A stretch of 64,000 nt of DNA, taken from NCBI RefSeq assembly GCF_005048205.1, contig NZ_SUMF01000007.1, forward strand, positions 62,001-126,000. Reading direction: 5' to 3'. Of the stretch, positions 45,550 through 53,162 are shown piece after piece. The position numbers were made by a program, and so were the translations under genes. How positions within the stretch are numbered: position 1 is the first letter of the stretch; the number at the start of each line of letters is the position of its first letter. Source of the DNA: Chitiniphilus eburneus (GTDB taxonomy: Bacteria; Pseudomonadota; Gammaproteobacteria; Burkholderiales; Chitinibacteraceae). The notes under the pieces are model-generated. The model was not told the origin of the DNA. It saw only the letters and a program-made list of their open reading frames with translations, and ran no database searches.

Positions 45550-45928
45550 AGTGTGGACTCCACATTGGGGGATAAGGACAACGCACTCATGATAGCCGCG
45601 AGTAAGCAGGGTTTCCGCGTGTCGCAGCCCACAGGCCGGCCGGCGAAGTCGGATGTTCCGCACCGCCCCTCTTGCGAACCGACACACCGCTGCGTCCACG
45701 CGCTGGCGCTTGCAGGTTCACGCGGGGGACTGCAACGGGCCCACGATGTCAGATGCAAGATGCCCCGGTACCCCAGCGCAGCAAGGCACCCTCGCGGCGG
45801 CGAGGGCGGGGGGAGTGGAATCGATCAGGGGAGTACCGTTGCCGGCAAACCACGGTTGAGCCGCCCCCGGCTCCACCGGGGGCTTGCTGCGACCTGATCC
45901 GTACCCATGCCCGCAATAACACCGGCAC
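45550..45928. other. Intergenic region psiF / patatin autotransporter
   Basis: 379 nt without a gene. It contains copy 2 of the structured repeat (45781-45885). The remaining bases hold the psiF upstream region and no recognisable promoter, terminator with U tract, or reading frame worth calling. Confidence 0.5.
45781..45885 (+). repeat. Structured intergenic repeat, copy 2
   Basis: Partner of 38501-38608 in the same orientation. The shared blocks in order are hairpin CCCTCGC/GCGAGGG (45789-45806), GCGGGGGGAGTGGAATCGAT, TGCCGGCA and GGGGGCTTG. A final hairpin GCCCCCGG/CCGGGGGC (about 45863-45883) is stronger than in copy 1. Blocks between them differ freely, so structure and short motifs are what is conserved. 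Confidence 0.7.
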
Positions 45929-48184
45929 TCAGAAGGGGTTGCCCAGCGTGACGTAGTAGCGCATCTGGTGGTTGTCCCCCCACGCCATGCCCAGGTAAAA
46001 CGGCCCCAGGAAGGTTTCCATGCCCAGGTAGCCGACCAGCGAGTAGTGCCAGCCTTCGAAATCACTCAACGAGCGGCTGGTTTCGCTCTGGTCCACGTTG
46101 CCCACTTCAAGCGCGCCGCCCAGGTAGGTGCCCTTGCCGCTTTCCGAGAACAGCTTCACCGGGCGGTACAGCGCCAGCCGGCCGTAAATGAACTGGTCGC
46201 CGAGCAGTTCCTGGTAATGGTAGCTCGACAGGTTGAGGAAGCCACCCAGCCAGCGCGGCTCGCTCAGGCCGGAATCGCCCTCGCGCATGACCTGGCCGCG
46301 CAAGGCGGCATGCCCGCCGAAGTCGCCCACTTTGAAGCCATGCGTCACCTCCAGGCCATAACGACCGTATTGCTGGAAGCCGTCGTTGAGATCGATGGTG
46401 ACCGGGCCCGCCTCGGTGCGGATCGTGATCGGATCCACGGTGGTCTTGCCTTCCAGCGCCTCATAGCCATACAGGTGCACCATGGTGCCGCTGGTGGGGA
46501 AGTTCAGGTTGTCGAGCTGGTCGTAGAACAGGTTGAAGCGAATGCCCCAATCCCATTGATCGCCGCTGGGCAGGATATTCGATCCCACCTGCCGGGTCAG
46601 GCGGTAGAAGTTCACCTCGGGGCCGAGGCGCATTTCGCCGTAGCGCGCCCACGATGAACCGAAGTCCAGGCCGAACTGGCTGTGGGTGTAGCTGTATTCG
46701 GCCGCCTGCTCGCCGTTATCCCACAACGCGATGGGGCTGTTCGACAGGTTCAGGCGCGGCGCAACGAAGGCATAGCCGTCGATCTGCAACGGCTGGTAGA
46801 ACTCGGTGGCCAGCAGGTTCTTGTCGCCGACGGATACCAGCGCCTGGAACTCGCCGCCCAGGCTGTTGATCCACGGACGGCGGTAACGCACCGTCAGGCT
46901 GTAGGGGTTGGATCGGTCAAAGTCGGTGCCCAGCGCCAGCCCGAAGTTCAGGTAGTTCGGGCCCCAATCCTTTTCCAGCGGCGTGAGGGTGAGCATCTGG
47001 CCGGAGCCGCGATCGGACAGCGAGTAATCAAGCTGCGAAAAATCACCGCGCGCATAGACTTCCGCCAGTCCGGAAACGAAGCGGTTTTCATCGAGCAGCT
47101 CGCCACTCTTCACATCCAGCGCTTTCTCCAGCACCTGGGGGTTGACGTACTTGAGCTTGGCGACCTCGACCCCGACGATGGGTTTGGGATGCAGCCGTTT
47201 TTCGGCATAGGCCGTTTGCCAGGCCTGGTAGCTTTCGGGCGATACCGCATAACGCCGCAAGCGGTCGAGCGATTTGCGCGCGGTGCGTTCGCCCAGCGCG
47301 ATGAAATCCTTTGCCTTGGCGAAGTCCGAACTGTTCAGGTCGGCCAGATCCGGGGTGAGCAGCAGGTCCAGGTCGGTCAGGCTGCCGATCTGTGGCCGCT
47401 GGTTCTGCAGGATCATCAGCCGGGTGTACTGGTCGGCCACGCTGAAGATGTTGCCGATGGCGTCACGCTTGAGCGGTGGCGAAGCCACGTCCACCGCGAT
47501 CACCACGTCCGCACACAGTTCGCGCGCCACGTCCACGCCCAGGTTGCGGGACAGGCCGCCATCGGCCAGCAGGTGGCCGTCGCGCGTCACCGGCGGGAAC
47601 ACCCCCGGCACGGCCATGCTGGCGAGCATGGCGGACACCAGATCACCCTCTTTCATCACCACCATTTCGCCGTTTTCCAGATCGGTGGCAATGGCGCGGT
47701 ACGGTACGGGCAACGCGTTGAAATCGGGCACGGTGCCGGAGTAGGTCAGGCGGCGCAGAAAGAGTTCGATCTTCTGGGTATTGATCGCCGACTTGGGCAG
47801 CGACACCACGCCGGCATCCGATACACCGATGTCCACCGGCAGCAATGCCAGTTGATCGGCCTGCTTCTGGCGGAACGAGTTGAGCTGGCGCGGCAGGCTG
47901 GAGCTGAGCAGATCGTCCCAGGCCGCCGTATCCACGCGCTCGGCCAGATCCTCGGCAGTTCGCCCCGAGGCAAAGCTGCCCGCCACCAACGCGCCCATGC
48001 TGGTGCCCACCACGCAATCGATGGGAATGTGCTCCTCTTCCAGCACCTTCAACACGCCGATATGCGCCAGCCCGCGGGCGCCGCCACCGCCCAGCACCAG
48101 CCCGATGCGCGGCCGGGTGGGCTCTTTCGCAGGGACGACACCGGCGATCATCGCGCAAAGGATGCCAATGACGATCTTCTTCAC
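45929..48184 (-). CDS. Patatin-like phospholipase autotransporter (type Vd, PlpD-like)
   Basis: A 751-residue outer-membrane protein. A signal peptide (about 1-19) precedes a patatin domain at about 26-330, with oxyanion loop GLVLGGGGARGLAHIG, nucleophile in VVGTSMGALVAG and the dyad Asp in LLADGGLSRNLG. A POTRA domain follows at about 335-400 (HPKPIVGVEVAKLKYVNPQVL). A C-terminal BamA/surface-antigen-like beta-barrel extends to the terminal Phe (YYVTLGNPF). PlpD of Pseudomonas aeruginosa is the prototype and releases or displays a phospholipase A1. The neighbouring glycerophosphodiesterase could act on glycerophosphodiesters released by it; that link is inference. Confidence 0.9.
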   Translation of the reverse strand: MKKIVIGILCAMIAGVVPAKEPTRPRIGLVLGGGGARGLAHIGVLKVLEEEHIPIDCVVGTSMGALVAGSFASGRTAEDLAERVDTAAWDDLLSSSLPRQLNSFRQKQADQLALLPVDIGVSDAGVVSLPKSAINTQKIELFLRRLTYSGTVPDFNALPVPYRAIATDLENGEMVVMKEGDLVSAMLASMAVPGVFPPVTRDGHLLADGGLSRNLGVDVARELCADVVIAVDVASPPLKRDAIGNIFSVADQYTRLMILQNQRPQIGSLTDLDLLLTPDLADLNSSDFAKAKDFIALGERTARKSLDRLRRYAVSPESYQAWQTAYAEKRLHPKPIVGVEVAKLKYVNPQVLEKALDVKSGELLDENRFVSGLAEVYARGDFSQLDYSLSDRGSGQMLTLTPLEKDWGPNYLNFGLALGTDFDRSNPYSLTVRYRRPWINSLGGEFQALVSVGDKNLLATEFYQPLQIDGYAFVAPRLNLSNSPIALWDNGEQAAEYSYTHSQFGLDFGSSWARYGEMRLGPEVNFYRLTRQVGSNILPSGDQWDWGIRFNLFYDQLDNLNFPTSGTMVHLYGYEALEGKTTVDPITIRTEAGPVTIDLNDGFQQYGRYGLEVTHGFKVGDFGGHAALRGQVMREGDSGLSEPRWLGGFLNLSSYHYQELLGDQFIYGRLALYRPVKLFSESGKGTYLGGALEVGNVDQSETSRSLSDFEGWHYSLVGYLGMETFLGPFYLGMAWGDNHQMRYYVTLGNPF

Positions 48185-48224
48185 AGCCTCGCCCCCTTGA
48201 GCGATATGTCTACAATTGGATGAT

Positions 48225-48311
48225 GATCGAAAGACAATTCGATCCGCATCGAAAGCAACGTCGCTCCCATGCCAGTGTCAGACTTGACGCTGCATGACGT
48301 GACGTCAAGTC
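48225..48311. promoter_or_regulatory. Two palindromes between the patatin and GDPD genes
   Basis: GATCGAA-N6-TTCGATC (48225-48231 with 48238-48244) and GACTTGACG-N13-CGTCAAGTC (48281-48289 with 48303-48311) are both perfect. They lie in the divergent promoter region, the second directly before the GDPD ATG at 48338. They could be operators, or the second could fold in the GDPD leader. I do not recognise a cognate regulator. Confidence 0.4.
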
Positions 48312-48337
48312 AACCCGGTCGGGAGTGTAGCGGATTC

Positions 48338-49012
48338 ATGCGACTCATCGCACACAGGGGGCTGAGCCGCAGTGCCCCCGAAAATACCCTTGCGGCATTC
48401 GCCAGCGCCTTATCCGTCGGCTTTCACGGCATCGAGACGGATGTACGCCTCTCCTCCGAAGGCGAGCTGATCCTGTATCACGACCGCATCTCGCGCCTGG
48501 GCCTGCCGGTGGCGGCAATGACGCGCGCGGAGTTGTCCCAGTCCGAAGGCTATCTGGTGCCGACGCTGACCGAAGCGCTCGACGCCTTTCCGGACGCGCT
48601 GTGGAACATCGAGCTGAAAGCCGCGGCGGCGGCGGTGCCGTTGATGGCGCTACTCAAGCAGATGAGTGGCCGGCGGCAGGTGATCGTGACCTCGCTGCGC
48701 CATGAACTGATGCCAGTGGCGGCGGAAACGCTGCAATTCGAATGCGGCCTGATCGTCTGGCATCGCCCCATCGCGCTCAACAGCCTGCTGTACGCCGCCA
48801 TGCCCCACCAGCGGCTGCGCATCCTGGTCTGGCACTACGAGGCCATGGACCTGACGCTGTTGCAGCAGGCGAACGCGCTGGGCTTTCGCAACTACATCTT
48901 CGGCGCACAGAACCAGCACGAGCACGCGATGTGCGCCGAACTGGGCATGCATGGCGTGATTACCGATTACCCCGAATTCGTCGGCCTCGATTGCGCGCCG
49001 TCGTTGCAGTGA
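48338..49012 (+). CDS. Glycerophosphodiester phosphodiesterase
   Basis: A 224-residue cytosolic GDPD that hydrolyses deacylated phospholipids to glycerol 3-phosphate and an alcohol. Motifs are RLIAHRGLSRSAPENTLAAF (catalytic His and metal Glu), GFHGIETDVRLSSEGELILYHD (Glu/Asp metal ligands, second His) and LWNIELK. It ends with GVITDYPEF, the usual last motif. I start at 48338 (MRLIAHRGL); the ORF to 48269 adds 23 residues across a palindrome and is not conserved-looking. It is divergent from the patatin gene. Confidence 0.92.
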   Translation: MRLIAHRGLSRSAPENTLAAFASALSVGFHGIETDVRLSSEGELILYHDRISRLGLPVAAMTRAELSQSEGYLVPTLTEALDAFPDALWNIELKAAAAAVPLMALLKQMSGRRQVIVTSLRHELMPVAAETLQFECGLIVWHRPIALNSLLYAAMPHQRLRILVWHYEAMDLTLLQQANALGFRNYIFGAQNQHEHAMCAELGMHGVITDYPEFVGLDCAPSLQ

Positions 49013-49035
49013 AGCACAACGCCTGAGCGCACCAA

Positions 49036-49148
49036 GCGCCGCTGACGAAACCCAGCGCAGCGGTTCTGGCAAGAAGCGCGAAACGCAGACAGTACCAGGC
49101 GTACGGCAAGTTCGCGCGACGCCGCCAGAAGGGTTTTGTCAGCGGTGC
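49036..49148. repeat. Intergenic inverted-repeat element (GDPD-Dcu)
   Basis: 18 nt arms (49036-49053 and 49131-49148) pair with two mismatches. Inside, TTCTGGC and CGCGAA blocks pair again with their complements near 49122-49130 and 49112-49117, and GTAC-N5-GTAC forms the tip. The whole 113 nt would fold as one long interrupted hairpin. It fills most of the gap between two plus-strand genes and could also act as a transcript end or processing site. Confidence 0.65.
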
Positions 49149-49193
49149 CAACCGCTAACGCCCGGCACAGGGCGCAACAACAAGAGATACACG

Positions 49194-50504
49194 ATGCTTG
49201 CATTCGAATTCGCGGTGGTGCTCGGCGCCATCCTGATCGGCGCGCGCCTGGGCGGCATCGGGCTGGGCGTGATGGGCGGCCTGGGCCTGGCCGTGCTCAC
49301 CTTCGGCTTTGGCCTGCGCCCCACCAGCGCGCCGATCGACGTGCTGCTGATGATCGTCGCCGTCATCACCGCCGCCGGTACGTTGCAGGCCGGCGGCGGC
49401 ATGGATTACCTAGTGCGCCACGCGGAGCGCCTGCTGCGGCGGCACCCTACCCGCATCACGTGGTTCGCCCCGCTGGTGACGTATGCCTTTACCCTGTTCG
49501 CCGGCACTGGCCACGTCGCCTATGCGGTGTTGCCGGTGATCGCGGAGGTGGCGCGCGAAGCCGGCGTGCGCCCGGAGCGGCCGCTGTCCATCTCGGTGAT
49601 CGCTTCGCAGGCCGCCATCACCGCCAGCCCGATCTCCGCCGCCACCGTGGCGCTGCTGTCGTTGCTGGGCGGCGACATCCACCTGTCCGACATCCTGATG
49701 GTGGCGATTCCCGCCACGCTGGCTGGCGTGATGGCAGGCGCGCTGGTCGCCAGCCGGCTGGGACGCGAACTGGACGACGATCCGGCCTACCAGGCGCGGC
49801 TGGCCAGCGGCGACGTAGCGCCCCGCCATCTGACCGACAGCACCCCCTTGCCGCCACATGCACGCCGCTCGGTGATCCTGTTCCTGGCCGCCGCGCTGGC
49901 GGTGGTGCTGCTCGGATCATTTCCGGACCTGCGCCCGGCATGGCCGGTAAACGGGGAAATGACGGCACTGGATATGGCAAGCGCCATCGAGATCGTGATG
50001 TTGTCGGCCGCCGCGCTGATGCTGCTGCTCTGCCGCGTGAACCCGGATGCCGTAGTGCGTGGCACCGTCTTTCGCGCCGGCGCCGCCGCGGTGATCGGTA
50101 TCTTCGGCATCGCCTGGATGGGCGATACGTTCATCGAGGCCAATATGGCGTTCTTCTCCAGCGAGATCCACGCCAGCGTGGCGCGCGCGCCGTGGCTGTT
50201 CGCGCTGGCGCTGTTCGCGATGTCGATCCTGTTGTATTCCCAGGCCGCCACCATCCGCGCGCTGCTGCCGCTGGGTATCGGCCTCGGCCTGCCCGCCGCC
50301 TCGCTGATCGCCATGTTTCCCGCCGCGAACGGCTATTTCTTCATTCCCAACTATCCCACCCTGATCGCCGCGATCAACTTCGATGCCACCGGCACCACAC
50401 GCATCGGCCGCTGGCTGCTGAACCACAGCTTCATGCTGCCCGGCCTGACCAGTTGCGCCGTCTCGGTGGCCTGCGGCTTCGCCCTTGCCCATTGGTGGCT
50501 TTAG
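49194..50504 (+). CDS. Dcu-family C4-dicarboxylate transporter
   Basis: A 436-residue inner-membrane carrier with about 11-12 helices. It has the DcuA/DcuB family markers LGGIGLGVMGGLGLAVL, AGGMDYLV-like AGGGMDYLVRHAERLLRRHP, FAGTGHVAYAVLPVIAEVAREAGVRPERPLS and ASQAAITASPISAATVALLS, and the C-terminal YFFIPNYPTLIAAINFD. Dcu carriers exchange fumarate, malate or aspartate for succinate, often under low oxygen. DcuA and DcuB cannot be separated by eye, and no FNR box is visible upstream. Its stop codon TAG is formed with the first G of an adjoining palindromic element. Confidence 0.92.
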   Translation: MLAFEFAVVLGAILIGARLGGIGLGVMGGLGLAVLTFGFGLRPTSAPIDVLLMIVAVITAAGTLQAGGGMDYLVRHAERLLRRHPTRITWFAPLVTYAFTLFAGTGHVAYAVLPVIAEVAREAGVRPERPLSISVIASQAAITASPISAATVALLSLLGGDIHLSDILMVAIPATLAGVMAGALVASRLGRELDDDPAYQARLASGDVAPRHLTDSTPLPPHARRSVILFLAAALAVVLLGSFPDLRPAWPVNGEMTALDMASAIEIVMLSAAALMLLLCRVNPDAVVRGTVFRAGAAAVIGIFGIAWMGDTFIEANMAFFSSEIHASVARAPWLFALALFAMSILLYSQAATIRALLPLGIGLGLPAASLIAMFPAANGYFFIPNYPTLIAAINFDATGTTRIGRWLLNHSFMLPGLTSCAVSVACGFALAHWWL

Positions 50505-50690
50505 GGCGTGTCATCCAATGTTTCGCGGCAGCGCTGGGCCGAAAAAGCACCAGGCCGAAGGACAAAGGCCGCCTGACGCGCTTCGCTTCACGCCGGCCTT
50601 CGATCCATGATCCGTGCTCGAAGGCCCGCCCAGCACCGCGCCCGCAGCGGGCGCCCATTCGTGCCGACGCCGTGCCGATGTGACGAATTA
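50502..50690. mobile_element. One-ended palindromic element, type B end with type A inner module
   Basis: It begins TAGGGCGTGTCATCCAATG at 50502, identical for 35 nt (to 50536) to one arm of the element at 54906-55075. Inside, GAAGGACAAAGGCCG and CGGCCTTCGATCC match the inner stem module of the 10.4 kb element, and GCTGGGC (50533-50539) pairs with GCCCAGC (50628-50634). No opposite end CGCCCTA is found, so the right border is lost or diverged, and the end coordinate is approximate. The rest to 50771 shows nothing else. Confidence 0.6.
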
Positions 50691-50771
50691 CCCCTGACGC
50701 AACCCTGCGCGATCGGAAAAGTCCGACAGGCATCGTGCGCGTCGCTGCGCACACCATGAAGGCCGTCGATC

Positions 50772-51119
50772 ATGCAACCCGCGCGCATGCCTGTCCAAGC
50801 CCTTGCCCACTCGAACCAGCCGCAGCAGCAATACGCCGTTCCGCCCCGCGCGGCGCAGCGTAGCGGCGCGTTTTCCGGCATCCTGGCCGAGATGCTGACC
50901 ACCGACGCCGCCCCCATGCACGCCGAGCCGCATCGCTCGCCGGAAAACGCCGGGCGCGCCCTGGCAGGCGGTACCAGCGACGATGGCTCCACCCGGCAAT
51001 GGCTGATGCAGCGCCAGGCGCAAGACAGCGCGCCGTCCCAGACACCCTCGCCTCGCGCCGCCAAGGGCTACGACGCGACAATGAGCGCCGGTGGGGCGCG
51101 CATCGACCTGCGCGCCTGA
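50772..51119 (+). CDS. Hypothetical protein (doubtful)
   Basis: A 115-codon frame rich in Ala, Gln, Pro and Ser (MQPARMPVQALAHSNQPQQQ) with no signal peptide, membrane helix or motif I recognise. AAGG lies about 11 nt before the ATG, and it ends 19 nt before the convergent PAS/MCP gene. Composition and low complexity suggest a disordered protein or a chance frame in GC-rich DNA. Nothing indicates a function. Confidence 0.35.
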   Translation: MQPARMPVQALAHSNQPQQQYAVPPRAAQRSGAFSGILAEMLTTDAAPMHAEPHRSPENAGRALAGGTSDDGSTRQWLMQRQAQDSAPSQTPSPRAAKGYDATMSAGGARIDLRA

Positions 51120-51138
51120 GCGCCACCTCGTTCCGGCC

Positions 51139-52926
51139 TTAATGACCGCTGCCGAGTCGCCGTAACGAATCGGCCAGCTCCGCCACGCGGCGACGGGTTT
51201 CGTCCACCAGCAGATTGATTTCCCCCGCCGATTCGGCCGAGCGCGTCGCCAGCTTGCGTACTTCGTCGGCCACCACGGCAAAGCCGCGCCCCTGTTCCCC
51301 GGCGCGTGCCGCCTCGATCGCCGCGTTCAACGACAGCAGGTTGGTCTGGCTGGCAATGGCATCGATCACCGAGACAATGTTGCTGATCTGGTCGCTGGAG
51401 GCCAGCACCTGCTTCATCGCCACGTTGGTTTCTTCCACCGCCTGCATCCGGGCGGTGATGTCGGTGCCATCCATCAACACCTTGCGTAGCTTGCCGTCCT
51501 GATCCTGCACCGGTGTGAACGACGCCCCCAGCCATAGCTTGCTGCCTTCCGGACAGGTCAGCGGAAATTCGGTGACGAGAAACTCGCCGGCCGACAGCCG
51601 CCGTAACTGCTCCGCATCCAGAATGCGGGTATACGGCGGCATGTGGGCGCGCACATCCTCGTAGCTCTTGGCGCGGAAGTGCTCGATCAGGTAGGGGCTG
51701 GCCTCGGTGAGCGTGCCATCCACCAGCCATTCCGCCACGGCGTCCGAGCGGCCGATGGCTTCCAGCCGCACATTGAACTCCACCGCCTTTTCCTTGGTGT
51801 CGGTGATGTTGGCCTGGATCGAGATGAAGCGTTCCAGCTTGCCCTTGTCGTCGAACACGGGGTTGATCGCCAGCGAGATCCAGTACGGCTTGCCGTGACG
51901 GTCGTAGTTGAGGATTTCGTCGTGAAACGGCTGGCGCGCTGCCAGCTTTTGCCGGATACGGTCCACCGTGGCGCGATCGGTACGTTCGCCCTGCAACAGC
52001 GAACCGGGTTTCTTGCCGCGCATGTCGTCCAGCGTAAAGCCGGTCATGCGCACGAAGCCGGGGTTCACGTATTCCACGCGGCCTTCGGCGTCGGTGATGA
52101 TCACCGCATTGTCGGTTTCGTTGGCCACCAGCGACAGCAGGCGGAACTGCTCGCGCCGTGCCACTTCGTCGGTCACGTCCTTGAGAAAGGCGGTGTAGAG
52201 GATACGCCCCTCCAGCTCCACCCGGGATAGCGCCAGCGAGCCCCAGCGCTTCGTACCGTCCTTGCGCTCGATCGGTACTTCGCGGGTGGTCCCGACGATC
52301 TTGTCCTGCCCAGTGCGACGATTGGCATTCACATATTCGTCATGGTTGGGCTGGATACCGCGCGGCACCAGCATCTTGACGTTCTGCCCCACCACCTCGG
52401 CGCGACCATAGCCCCACAGACGCTCGGCCGCAGCGTTGAAGAAGGTGACGAGGTTGTTCTCGTCGATCATCACCACCGCGTCCAGCGCCTGCTCCAGCGT
52501 CTGGTTGATGGTTTCGCGGGCGGTACGCTCGCGGGTGATGTCCTTGACGAAGGCGGTGTAGGAAATGCGATGGCCCACCTTCACCTTGGAGAGCGACAGG
52601 TTGGCCCAGACCCGCGTACCGTCCTTGCGCTCCAGCGTAATGTCGCGGCTGGTACCGACGATCTTGTCCTGCCCGGTGCGGCGGTTGGCGTCCACGTATT
52701 CGTCATGGTTGGGCTGGATGCCGCGCGGCACCAGAACCTTGACGTTGCGCCCCAGCACCTCCTGTCGTGAATATCCCCACAACCGTTCGGCGGCGCCGTT
52801 GAAGAAGGTGATGTTGTTGTCCGGGTCGATGCTGACCACCGCATCGATGGCCTGCTCCAGCACCTCCCGTAAGTTTTCTGTGCCACCGAGCGCCACCCGG
52901 CCCAACATTCTGCGCATGCTGATCAT
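51139..52926 (-). CDS. Cytosolic multi-PAS methyl-accepting chemotaxis-type sensor
   Basis: A 595-residue soluble protein without transmembrane helices. Domains: PAS 1 (about 18-135) and PAS 2 (about 140-255) are close duplicates, sharing [14 protein letters not shown] and [15 protein letters not shown] 3 (about 265-385) has the flavin/heme-type [21 protein letters not shown] 4 (about 390-500) is more divergent. A short C-terminal MCP signalling segment (about 505-595) has the hairpin core [33 protein letters not shown]. The MCP part is much shorter than usual, lacking most of the methylation and adaptation helices, as in BdlA-like energy or redox sensors. The ligand is unknown. AGGATG precedes the ATG. 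Confidence 0.88.
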   Translation of the reverse strand: MISMRRMLGRVALGGTENLREVLEQAIDAVVSIDPDNNITFFNGAAERLWGYSRQEVLGRNVKVLVPRGIQPNHDEYVDANRRTGQDKIVGTSRDITLERKDGTRVWANLSLSKVKVGHRISYTAFVKDITRERTARETINQTLEQALDAVVMIDENNLVTFFNAAAERLWGYGRAEVVGQNVKMLVPRGIQPNHDEYVNANRRTGQDKIVGTTREVPIERKDGTKRWGSLALSRVELEGRILYTAFLKDVTDEVARREQFRLLSLVANETDNAVIITDAEGRVEYVNPGFVRMTGFTLDDMRGKKPGSLLQGERTDRATVDRIRQKLAARQPFHDEILNYDRHGKPYWISLAINPVFDDKGKLERFISIQANITDTKEKAVEFNVRLEAIGRSDAVAEWLVDGTLTEASPYLIEHFRAKSYEDVRAHMPPYTRILDAEQLRRLSAGEFLVTEFPLTCPEGSKLWLGASFTPVQDQDGKLRKVLMDGTDITARMQAVEETNVAMKQVLASSDQISNIVSVIDAIASQTNLLSLNAAIEAARAGEQGRGFAVVADEVRKLATRSAESAGEINLLVDETRRRVAELADSLRRLGSGH

Positions 52927-53162
52927 GATGTCATCCTGTGAAGTTGACGTTGTGGATCGTTTTTCTTTCGGCGTGGCACGCAGCGGCCGCCTGCTCTGAC
53001 GCGGCTTCTATGTCGAATCGCTTAGCAATGAAATTCGTACAACGTCAGCCAAAAATAAATCCATGCAGACATGTATGACGACGAATGGCGGGCCATCCGC
53101 AAGAATGGGGTCGCCGGGTATACTGGGCCGCCCCACTTTCCGCCATTGCAGCCGGACCCTTT

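Noticed and set aside
44000-45586. 528-codon version of apbC
   Set aside because: The upstream part reads psiF DNA in another frame. The DUF59 domain begins at the ATG at 45088 with an SD.
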